Of a DNA stretch of 21,839 nucleotides, positions 15,991 through 21,230 are shown one piece after another; positions within the stretch are counted from its first letter, which is position 1; the number at the start of each line of letters is the position of its first letter. Position numbers and translations under genes: made by a program. Source of the DNA: a virus. The notes beneath the pieces were generated by a model that made no database searches, was not told the origin of the DNA, and saw only the letters and a program-made list of their open reading frames with translations. The stretch is from positions 1 through 21,839 of IMG/VR virus record IMGVR_UViG_3300006030_001281; one strand, 5' to 3'.

Positions 15991-16027
15991 AATAAACCAT
16001 ATAGCACAATATATAGTGGTTTGTCAA
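15991..16027 (-). promoter_or_regulatory. Promoter of the late (terS) operon
   Basis: On the minus strand TTGACA (16027-16022) is followed after 18 bases by TATATG (16003-15998), preceded by TGC like an extended -10 (TGCTATAT). Transcription would start near 15991, directly at the terS ATG. It is the only consensus-like promoter I see for the late operon. Confidence 0.6.
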
Positions 16028-16191
16028 GTATTTAATACAAGATATAGTAACTATTGATTAGATACACTATTAGTTGTGTCTTTATTAGGTAATAGACACT
16101 ATATGTTGATTTCATTAAAGCGGCGGATTTTAGAAAATAGTCAAAGTCTAAAACTTTCTTCAAACTATTTTATCTGTATTGGGAAAATAGT
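16013..16191. repeat. Cluster of ATAGT/ACTAT elements in the divergent region
   Basis: Eight copies of ATAGT or its complement ACTAT lie at 16013, 16044, 16050, 16066, 16098, 16137, 16164 and 16187. Copies at 16044 and 16050 form an 11-base palindrome (ATAGTAACTAT). The copies at 16164 and 16187 extend to AACTATTTT/AAAATAGTT inverted repeats with a 12-base spacer. The cluster covers the space between and over the two divergent promoters, as expected of operators for a repressor or activator, or iterons of an origin. Which one is not decided by sequence. Confidence 0.5.
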
Positions 16192-16193
16192 TC

Positions 16194-16222
16194 TTGTGTA
16201 ATTACGTAGTCAATGCTAAAGT
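16194..16222 (+). promoter_or_regulatory. Possible promoter of the rightward early genes
   Basis: TTGTGT (16194-16199), a 17-base spacer and TGCTAAAGT with TAAAGT at 16217-16222. The hexamers match consensus only partly, but the TG dinucleotide before the -10 helps. The start would be near 16229, giving a leader of about 50 bases before the first rightward gene. Confidence 0.4.
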
Positions 16223-16281
16223 ATTTACATCAGCAGGACGTTAATAGATCAAGAGCAGGTAACTAAAGAAAGGTGGATGAT

Positions 16282-16443
16282 ATGACAAAAGTAAATGTAG
16301 ACGTTGAGGAGTTGGAAAGATTGCTAGAAGATGCCATGAATGACGCTTGCATGGCAAGGGAAAACGTACAAAAGGCAATCAGTAAGATCAATTCGATTAA
16401 ACAAAATTGGATCACTAAACAACAATTAAAAGCGCAAGCTTAA
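16282..16443 (+). CDS. Small helical protein, first rightward gene
   Basis: A 53-residue protein (MTKVNVDVEELERLLEDAMN and following). It is largely one or two amphipathic helices (ELERLLEDAMNDACMARENV, KAISKINSIKQNW), suggesting a dimeric helical bundle. A good ribosome site, AGGTGG, lies five bases before ATG 16282. As the first gene after the divergent control region it might be a regulator or an anti-host factor, but there is no recognisable DNA-binding motif. Confidence 0.65.
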   Translation: MTKVNVDVEELERLLEDAMNDACMARENVQKAISKINSIKQNWITKQQLKAQA

Positions 16444-16481
16444 CACTTTAACCGCCGATCTTTCGGCAGAGAGAGGACACG

Positions 16482-17081
16482 ATGGAAACTCTAGAACTAT
16501 CGCCAAAAGTAAGCTTTGGCAATAAGAAACTCCCAAAAGATACATTGATTTTTAATATTCCCGCCGTGAAGACTTGCCCGGGAAAAACGGCTCTTTGTTC
16601 TAAAGACTGCTATGCATTAAAGGCCGAAAGACTTTACCCGCAAGTATACCCAGCAAGAAAGCATAATCTTAAATTGACTATGAGCAATAATTTTCCGTCT
16701 TTAATGATTGGAATTATTCAAAAGAATCAGAAGAAAATTAAACAAGTAAGAATTCACGAGGCCGGGGATTTTTATAGTCAAGCTTACTTAGATAATTGGT
16801 TCTTAATTGCTAAAGAATTCCCGGGTTTGACGTTTTATGCATACACTAAGTCTTTCCACTTAGATTTTAGCGGGAAGCCGTCAAACTTTGTCCTTATAGC
16901 GTCTTTCGATGAATCATCTACCATGAGAGACAAAGGCCTATATGAATTCCGCAAGGCCTATTTTAATAATACCTTTACGATCGTCGACAAGAAAGCCCAA
17001 GCTTCATGCATCCAGGACTGTACTGCTTGCAATGCCTGTTGGAAATCTTCAGGGCTTAATATAACCGTCAATAAACATTAA
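16482..17081 (+). CDS. GP88-like cysteine-rich phage protein
   Basis: A 199-residue protein with the pattern I recognise from the mycobacteriophage GP88-type family of unknown function. CPGKTALCSKDCYA gives C32, C39 and C43. RIHEAGDFYS (90-99) and FYAYTKS (118-124) are the conserved core. A C-terminal group C-x3-C-x2-C-x2-C (C176, C180, C183, C186) follows. Seven clustered Cys suggest an iron-sulfur cluster or zinc sites; the H-E-A-G-D motif looks catalytic. GAGAGAGG lies upstream of ATG 16482. It may act in nucleotide or DNA metabolism given its neighbours, but no reaction can be assigned. Confidence 0.7.
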   Translation: METLELSPKVSFGNKKLPKDTLIFNIPAVKTCPGKTALCSKDCYALKAERLYPQVYPARKHNLKLTMSNNFPSLMIGIIQKNQKKIKQVRIHEAGDFYSQAYLDNWFLIAKEFPGLTFYAYTKSFHLDFSGKPSNFVLIASFDESSTMRDKGLYEFRKAYFNNTFTIVDKKAQASCIQDCTACNACWKSSGLNITVNKH

Positions 17082-17083
17082 AA

Positions 17084-17350
17084 ATGAAAACAAATATGGA
17101 AAATATTCCCTTGTGGATGAAAGGCAAAAGCGAGGAAGAGATAAATAGCTTGATGGAATTAAGAGAGCGGGCTTTCCCAAAAACCAGAAAGGAAAATAAA
17201 ATGAAGCTAACCATAGAGGAATTAGAAAATACCCAGGAATGCGCTATCTGTGGAGGGTATTATCCAGAGATTATGATGATCGAATTTGCCGATGATAGCA
17301 CTAGAAGTTATGGCGGGGTCAAGTTTATGTGCAAGGAGTGTGACCTATGA
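17084..17350 (+). CDS. Small zinc-ribbon-like protein
   Basis: An 88-residue frame. The second half has CAIC (C54, C57) and C83-x2-C86, a four-Cys zinc ribbon. The first half (NIPLWMKGKSEEEINSLMEL) is charged. Two starts compete: ATG 17084, three bases after the previous gene but without a ribosome site, and ATG 17201 with AGGA about seven bases upstream, giving a 49-residue zinc ribbon only. Both could be used. The stop overlaps the next gene (ATGA). Function unknown; DNA or protein binding is possible. Confidence 0.6.
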   Translation: MKTNMENIPLWMKGKSEEEINSLMELRERAFPKTRKENKMKLTIEELENTQECAICGGYYPEIMMIEFADDSTRSYGGVKFMCKECDL

Positions 17351-17571
17351 GAAAGCGATTAGACGTTTTTTGGGATAGATCGGAAATTGAGAATAAGATC
17401 GGATGCGCTCCAGAAGATATCAACGAGAATGCCATAGCCTTTATCTTTGACAAAAAAGACCGTTGGATAGTGGAATTTAAAGACGGAACTTTCTGGACTG
17501 TTGCTTATAACGAGGATGAGATATTCATCGATTCTAATAATGCTTTTAAATGGCTAAAAAGTAGACTATGA
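17347..17571 (+). CDS. Hypothetical protein, 74 residues
   Basis: An acidic, aromatic-rich small protein (five Trp, many Phe, Asp and Ile) with no family I recognise. Alternating segments such as RWIVEFKDGTFWTVAYNEDE suggest a small beta-sheet followed by a helix (NNAFKWLKSRL). ATG 17347 overlaps the previous TGA, and its stop overlaps the following ATG 17568 (ATGA). This places it in a coupled run with the zinc-ribbon and methyltransferase-like genes. Confidence 0.6.
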   Translation: MRKRLDVFWDRSEIENKIGCAPEDINENAIAFIFDKKDRWIVEFKDGTFWTVAYNEDEIFIDSNNAFKWLKSRL

Positions 17572-18176
17572 AAAAAATCGTCCTTCATCTTTGCGCTGAT
17601 ATCGGAAGCGATTCTAAGCCCTATCAGGATGCAGGCTATGACGTGCGCTTGATCGGCAAGGATATAGGCGTTGAGAATTATGTCCCGCCCGATAATGTTT
17701 ACGGAGTTATTGCAAACCCAGTCTGCACGGAGTTCAGCATAGCGAGAGGCTTTCACAAGAGGTTAGATACGGCGAAGGGCTTAGTCATGGTCAGGCATTG
17801 TTTGAGGATTATAGAGACGTGCAAGCCTGTTTTTTGGGCATTAGAGAACCCCGCAAGCGGAAGACTTAAAGAGTTTCTAGGCAGGCCGACAATGACCTAT
17901 GAGCCCTGGCAATACGGAAGCCCTTGGACTAAAAAGACGGCTCTCTGGGGTGTGTTCAAAATTCCGCCGCCACTTTATACGAAGTGGGGACAGGTACCTA
18001 AAAATCCCGCTTTGTATGTAAGGCCAGGAAGACCGAAGCCTTCTATGGCGTTCTTACATAAGAGCGCAATTAATCACATAGAAGAGTTTAAAAATTTTAA
18101 AGTCGATGATGATATGAGCTTCAGATCATTATGCAGTCAGAATTTCGCTAAAGCATTTTTTAAAGCTAACCAATAA
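17568..18176 (+). CDS. C5-cytosine-methyltransferase-like protein, compact
   Basis: A 202-residue protein with reduced forms of DNA C5-methyltransferase motifs. LHLCADIGSDSKPY (6-19) stands where the SAM-binding FxGxG motif lies, ANPVCTEFSIAR (49-60) is a variant of the catalytic PPCQ-type motif with C53, and ALENPASG (91-98) replaces the ENV motif. GSPWTKKTALWG (117-128) is a further conserved-looking segment. At 202 residues it lacks room for a normal target-recognition domain, so sequence specificity is probably low, supplied elsewhere, or replaced by a different nucleotide substrate. ATG 17568 overlaps the previous stop. Confidence 0.75.
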   Translation: MKKIVLHLCADIGSDSKPYQDAGYDVRLIGKDIGVENYVPPDNVYGVIANPVCTEFSIARGFHKRLDTAKGLVMVRHCLRIIETCKPVFWALENPASGRLKEFLGRPTMTYEPWQYGSPWTKKTALWGVFKIPPPLYTKWGQVPKNPALYVRPGRPKPSMAFLHKSAINHIEEFKNFKVDDDMSFRSLCSQNFAKAFFKANQ

Positions 18177-18189
18177 AGGAGCCTAGACC

Positions 18190-18294
18190 ATGAGCAAACA
18201 CGAACCAGACTTAGATTTAATAGCGGAACAAATTCACGAAGCACAACAGGAGAATAAAACCATGCATACGCCGACGCCTTGGAATAAAGAATAG
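18190..18294 (+). CDS. Very small protein ending in an HTPTPW segment, 34 residues
   Basis: AAGGAG is eight bases before ATG 18190. The product is acidic (MSKHEPDLDLIAEQIHEAQQ) and ends HTPTPWNKE. HTP-x-PW is a frequent opening of small phage proteins of unknown function, so this may be a natural microprotein or the remnant of a fusion with such a gene. An internal ATG in front of HTPTPW would give only ten residues. Confidence 0.45.
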   Translation: MSKHEPDLDLIAEQIHEAQQENKTMHTPTPWNKE

Positions 18295-18304
18295 GGGGTT
18301 TTAA

Positions 18305-18430
18305 ATGGACTTAAAAAGATGCGTCAAGTGTAATGGGTTCATCGGGCAAGTAAAGAAAAGAGGGCGGTTGTGTGCTGTGTGCGTCTTGCGGCGGGTTCTG
18401 GGGATTCGTACTTCGGGCGTTCGGGCGTAG
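18305..18430 (+). CDS. Tiny zinc-ribbon protein, 41 residues
   Basis: The frame from ATG 18305 has GGGGG six bases upstream. The product has CVKC (6-9) and CAVC (23-26), a compact four-Cys zinc knuckle with a basic linker (QVKKRGR) and a basic tail. Such peptides in phages are often nucleic-acid or RNA-polymerase binding. No family is recognised. Confidence 0.55.
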   Translation: MDLKRCVKCNGFIGQVKKRGRLCAVCVLRRVLGIRTSGVRA

Positions 18431-18458
18431 CTTTTTTTCAAATACAAAACAAAAAGCT

Positions 18459-18487
18459 TTGCGTTTACAATGTCATAGTATTATAAT
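18459..18487 (+). promoter_or_regulatory. Promoter with perfect -10
   Basis: TATAAT at 18482-18487 with TTGCGT at 18459-18464, spacing 17. The -35 is weak but the -10 is perfect, and the 80-base gap here (18431-18510) is AT-rich and gene-free. Transcription would begin near 18494, just before a strong ribosome site (GGAGG). It probably drives the next gene and the transglycosylase run. Confidence 0.55.
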
Positions 18488-18510
18488 TACAAAAAAACGG
18501 AGGTTTTAAA

Positions 18511-18678
18511 GTGAATAATCGGAAGTTTGTTATGGTTCAGAGTACAGAAAAGGAAAAGGAAGAGTACAAGCAAGCAAGCGAGATCCGTGGCTTTAAAGGT
18601 AAAATTGCTCCCTGGATGACTTGGCTTGCGAAGAGGGATTTAAGATTGGCTAAAAAGATGGATCATCCCAATGCTTAG
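18511..18678 (+). CDS. Hypothetical small basic protein, 55 residues
   Basis: The GTG start at 18511 follows GGAGG by seven bases and a perfect -10. The product is charged (STEKEKEEYKQASEI) with a basic second half containing two Trp (APWMTWLAKRDLRLAKKM). No signal peptide, membrane helix or known motif. Its stop overlaps the start of the transglycosylase gene by eight bases, so the two may be coupled; a lysis-related or regulatory role is conceivable but unproven. Confidence 0.6.
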   Translation: MNNRKFVMVQSTEKEKEEYKQASEIRGFKGKIAPWMTWLAKRDLRLAKKMDHPNA

Positions 18679-19096
18679 AGAGGCGGTGTTTATTATGATT
18701 AGTCTTGCGTTTGTCCCAACGGCCTCGGCTTTTAACGTCAATCTTGATGCTTTGGCTATGGTGGAAAGCGGAGGAAATCCAAAGGCAATCGGGGATAACG
18801 GCCTCGCATTGGGCGAGTTTCAGCTCCACAAAGAAGCCGTTTTAGACGCCAATAGGTTTTTAAAGGCCAAATTTAAGCATAAGGACGCATTAGAGCCTAG
18901 ATCGGCGAGAATCATAGCCGATGCCTATATAAACGGAGTTTTGCCCGCATACCTCAAAAGAATGAAAATTCCAGATACCCTAGAGACTAGATTATCAGCT
19001 TACAATCAAGGGATAGGATTTGTTAAAAGGGGAGTAGTCGCAACATCGTATATTAAAAAATACAAAAAGGCGGTGGCCAATGTTAGACGTGGATAA
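18671..19096 (+). CDS. Lysozyme-like lytic transglycosylase with signal peptide
   Basis: A 141-residue peptidoglycan-cleaving enzyme candidate. Residues 1-20 form a signal peptide (MLR, a hydrophobic core, then TASA before Phe21). ALAMVESGGNP (27-37) carries the catalytic Glu E32 of the SLT/lysozyme fold, GLALGEFQLH (44-53) is the following substrate-cleft motif, and RLSAYNQGIG (106-115) matches the second helix-turn of the family. It could be the phage endolysin, exported by Sec, or an entry-type enzyme. The start at ATG 18671 overlaps the previous gene; ATG 18695 has a nearby GAGG but would leave a signal without basic residues. Confidence 0.75.
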   Translation: MLREAVFIMISLAFVPTASAFNVNLDALAMVESGGNPKAIGDNGLALGEFQLHKEAVLDANRFLKAKFKHKDALEPRSARIIADAYINGVLPAYLKRMKIPDTLETRLSAYNQGIGFVKRGVVATSYIKKYKKAVANVRRG

Positions 19097-19310
19097 GCAG
19101 ATAGCAGATTCTTTTAATGCACCTTGGAATCGATTAGAGCGTGAAACGTGGGACGTTCAATATTGGTCACGCTCCGCTGGCGGGTGGGTGGCTTTTAAAG
19201 AGTACGAAAACGAAGAGGAAGCTTTCTGGAAGGCCGAAGTTTTGGCTGAGGGGTTGAAAGTTAGAATTATGGCACCTGATAATTCGGAGGCATGGAAAAG
19301 CCGTGGGTAA
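19080..19310 (+). CDS. Hypothetical protein, 76 residues
   Basis: Overlaps the transglycosylase end by 17 bases; GGCGGTGG lies just before ATG 19080. The product contains many Trp and aromatics (WDVQYWSRSAGGWVAFKEYE, about residues 24-43) and then an acidic helix (ENEEEAFWKAEVLAEGLKVR). It looks like a small beta-hairpin-plus-helix domain. No family is recognised. It sits between a cell-wall hydrolase and a membrane microprotein, so a lysis-control role is possible. Confidence 0.6.
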   Translation: MLDVDKQIADSFNAPWNRLERETWDVQYWSRSAGGWVAFKEYENEEEAFWKAEVLAEGLKVRIMAPDNSEAWKSRG

Positions 19311-19383
19311 AATTCTATACGTTCTATTGGTTGTGCTGTTCTTTATTTTATTGAGCGACTTTCCGGGGAGGTTTAAAAAATGA
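19303..19383 (+). CDS. 26-residue single-pass membrane microprotein
   Basis: GTG 19303 opens a frame that ends at TGA 19383, overlapping the next ATG (ATGA). The product is one hydrophobic helix (KILYVLLVVLFFILLS, residues 3-18) with a basic tail (GRFKK). GGAGG lies twelve bases upstream, a little far. It lies two genes after the transglycosylase, so it could be a small holin-like or lysis-regulating peptide. That is inference from position and hydrophobicity only. Confidence 0.5.
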   Translation: MGKILYVLLVVLFFILLSDFPGRFKK

Positions 19384-19583
19384 CTGAAGAGCAAAAATAC
19401 AAAGCGTTTATTAAGTTTATGCTTGAATTAAATCCGGGAGTTAGTGCGACCTTAAAAATTAGAGCATCTATTGAGCGTTGGCTAGATTACAAGATCGACA
19501 GCCTTCCTGGGATCAGCGAACAAAAGAAAAAGGAATTGGACGAGATGGACGAATTTAACAAAATCATGAAAGGGGCGATGTGA
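19380..19583 (+). CDS. Hypothetical helical protein, 67 residues
   Basis: GGGGAGG precedes ATG 19380 at good spacing. The product is helical and charged (MTEEQKYKAFIKFMLELNPG, then a Lys/Glu-rich C-terminal helix, KKKELDEMDEFNKIMKG). No motif or family is recognised. Its stop overlaps the nuclease start region, which suggests coupling to that gene. Confidence 0.6.
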   Translation: MTEEQKYKAFIKFMLELNPGVSATLKIRASIERWLDYKIDSLPGISEQKKKELDEMDEFNKIMKGAM

Positions 19584-20425
19584 TGAAGATAAAAATAAGC
19601 TCAGGATTCACAGGAGTCATCAATCGGGGAAGCTTTGAAAACTCCCGCCCGGCCTTTAGTGCGGAGATCGAATACGACCTAGACAAAGACTCGCCGCTGA
19701 TCTTGACTATAGATAAAATTCAAAAGGATCTTCAAAAGGTATGCTATGACAATTTTAAAGCTTGCGAAGAGCAGGCGATTGTCGAGCGTGTCAATCGTGA
19801 GCGTAAGGACATCCGTTGGTATACCGACTCCACAGGCCAAAAAGTGCCTTCTGTTACTTCGATTATCGGATGGGATGCGGAAATGTATTGTAGCCCAGAA
19901 GAACTCGCCCAATACGCCTCTCAGTCGAATATCTGCCATAAGCAAGTAGAGCATTTTATTAAAACGGGAATTTGGGCAGAAGCTAAAGACACGCCCGACA
20001 CTTGGGCGGATATTGTGATTGTCAAAAAGGGAAATTTGACCCTAGACACAGAGGGTTGGTCATTTCCTGATTTTTTAAAAAAATACCCGATCTTAGAAAT
20101 GAAAAATACAGGATCGTCGATCAACGAAGAATTTAAATACGGCGGGACTCCTGATTTTATCGGGATTCCAGACTTCAAAGGAGCCGAAAAAGTTTTGACT
20201 CTTTTTGATGTGAAAAGAACAGTCGATAAAACCAAAGCTTTTAAACAATTAAGTGCGTACTCAAAAATGAAAGGCTTCGAGGACGTAAAGCAAATCTGTA
20301 TCGTGCCGCTAAACAATAAAACCGAACAGGGTTTTAGCAAACCAGTCGTGGAGAATAGAATAGAGCAGTATTTTTCGATGTTCCTCAAGGATCGTGAGAA
20401 TTTCAAAAGCAGATTCGGCGTTTAA
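19580..20425 (+). CDS. PD-(D/E)XK nuclease, RecB/Cas4-like
   Basis: A 281-residue nuclease candidate, by GTG at 19580 or (more likely) ATG 19583 with GGGG seven bases upstream. VPSVTSIIG (89-97) is the opening motif of phage Cas4/RecB-like exonucleases. H120 in ICHKQVEHF is the helix His, GTPDFIG (189-195) gives the first Asp (D192), LFDVKR (208-213) gives D210-x-K212, and QLSAY (223-227) is the QxxxY motif of the RecB family. All key residues are present. A four-Cys iron-sulfur motif, as in Cas4, is not complete. It probably acts in recombination or replication beside the SSB-like gene. Confidence 0.8.
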   Translation: MMKIKISSGFTGVINRGSFENSRPAFSAEIEYDLDKDSPLILTIDKIQKDLQKVCYDNFKACEEQAIVERVNRERKDIRWYTDSTGQKVPSVTSIIGWDAEMYCSPEELAQYASQSNICHKQVEHFIKTGIWAEAKDTPDTWADIVIVKKGNLTLDTEGWSFPDFLKKYPILEMKNTGSSINEEFKYGGTPDFIGIPDFKGAEKVLTLFDVKRTVDKTKAFKQLSAYSKMKGFEDVKQICIVPLNNKTEQGFSKPVVENRIEQYFSMFLKDRENFKSRFGV

Positions 20426-20445
20426 CTAAAAAAGGAGAAATAAAA

Positions 20446-20997
20446 ATGGAAACTTCATTCCCTAAGCAAGCAAAAACATATTTTAGAACCGAGAATTTCC
20501 AAGATCAGGAAATTACCTTAACTTATGTTGGATGGATTAAGAAAGCCAACGAAGACCGACCTGCTCGTGGTAATACCGCCGCTAGCACTTGGAAGCAAAA
20601 CCTTAAATTCTGCCTTAGATATTCATATCCAGAGTTTGCAGTGGATGAGGTGGGAGAAAAGATTTTAGGAAAAGACGGAAATCCTTGGAGAAACCGAAAC
20701 TTTGATCCCGCATATCCTCATGGATACACCGTTGTTTATAAGTTTGAAGAAGGAGAATTAGACTCTGGTTCTCTTCCACTTTTTAAAGCCTTCTGTATGG
20801 TACAGCCTTCCCCTGGTGACCGATTAGTTATTGGGAAGACTGGAAGGGACAAGGAAACTAAGTGGCGGGTTAAGAAAGTAAATAAAGACCATACGGTTTC
20901 GGCTCAAAGCCATCAAGAAGTCCCCGACATTGATTTTAACGCACCAGAGTTTAGCGGCGATGTTGAAATTAACCCAGAAAACGGCCTGCCGTTCTAA
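20446..20997 (+). CDS. Possible single-stranded-DNA-binding protein
   Basis: A 183-residue protein directly after the nuclease, with AAGGAG upstream. The body is beta-rich with many aromatic and basic residues (RNRNFDPAYPHGYTVVYKF, RLVIGKTGRDKETKWRVKK), as in OB folds. The C-terminal 25 residues are acidic and end NPENGLPF, close to the acidic tail with a final Pro-Phe of bacterial SSBs and phage SSBs, which recruits partner proteins. An SSB role next to a RecB-type nuclease is coherent, but OB-fold membership is not certain. Confidence 0.5.
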   Translation: METSFPKQAKTYFRTENFQDQEITLTYVGWIKKANEDRPARGNTAASTWKQNLKFCLRYSYPEFAVDEVGEKILGKDGNPWRNRNFDPAYPHGYTVVYKFEEGELDSGSLPLFKAFCMVQPSPGDRLVIGKTGRDKETKWRVKKVNKDHTVSAQSHQEVPDIDFNAPEFSGDVEINPENGLPF

Positions 20998-21194
20998 TGA
21001 AATCAACAAAAGAGTGGGCTATGGTGGTTGATCTTTACAGGATTAAAAATAAAATTAAAGAGAAAAACCAACGGAATTTCATCGAGGGACTTTATGAACT
21101 CCTCGATGAGTTCCAGCCCATATTAGATCAGCAATCAGAAGCTCAGGTTGACTATCTTTACAGCCTTTACTCTAAATACATTACAAAAAAATAA
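20997..21194 (+). CDS. Hypothetical helical protein, 65 residues
   Basis: Starts at ATG 20997, overlapping the TAA of the SSB-like gene by one base. It is charged and helical (MVVDLYRIKNKIKEKNQRNF), with a Tyr-rich C-terminus (QVDYLYSLYSKYITKK). No family is recognised. It may partner the replication proteins around it. Confidence 0.6.
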   Translation: MKSTKEWAMVVDLYRIKNKIKEKNQRNFIEGLYELLDEFQPILDQQSEAQVDYLYSLYSKYITKK

Positions 21195-21202
21195 GAAAAT
21201 GC

Positions 21203-21230
21203 TTGACAATAAATAGCGGGGAAGTATTAT
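21203..21230 (+). promoter_or_regulatory. Promoter before the replication gene
   Basis: TTGACA (21203-21208), a 16-base spacer, TATTAT (21225-21230): near consensus on both hexamers. Transcription would begin near 21237, inside the first codons of the longest frame of the next gene, so use of this promoter would require the downstream start at 21378. Confidence 0.6.

Noticed and set aside
16451-16466. GCCGA/TCGGC hairpin before the GP88-like gene as terminator
   Set aside because: The stem is short and no T run follows; left as a minor mRNA hairpin.
18425-18460. Intrinsic terminator at the T run after the 41-aa gene
   Set aside because: A T7 run is present, but no convincing GC-rich hairpin precedes it; the AGCTTTTT/AAAAAGCT repeat is too AT-rich.
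19921-20406. Minus-strand 161-residue frame
   Set aside because: Antisense to the nuclease, which has all catalytic motifs; no ribosome site or family signal.
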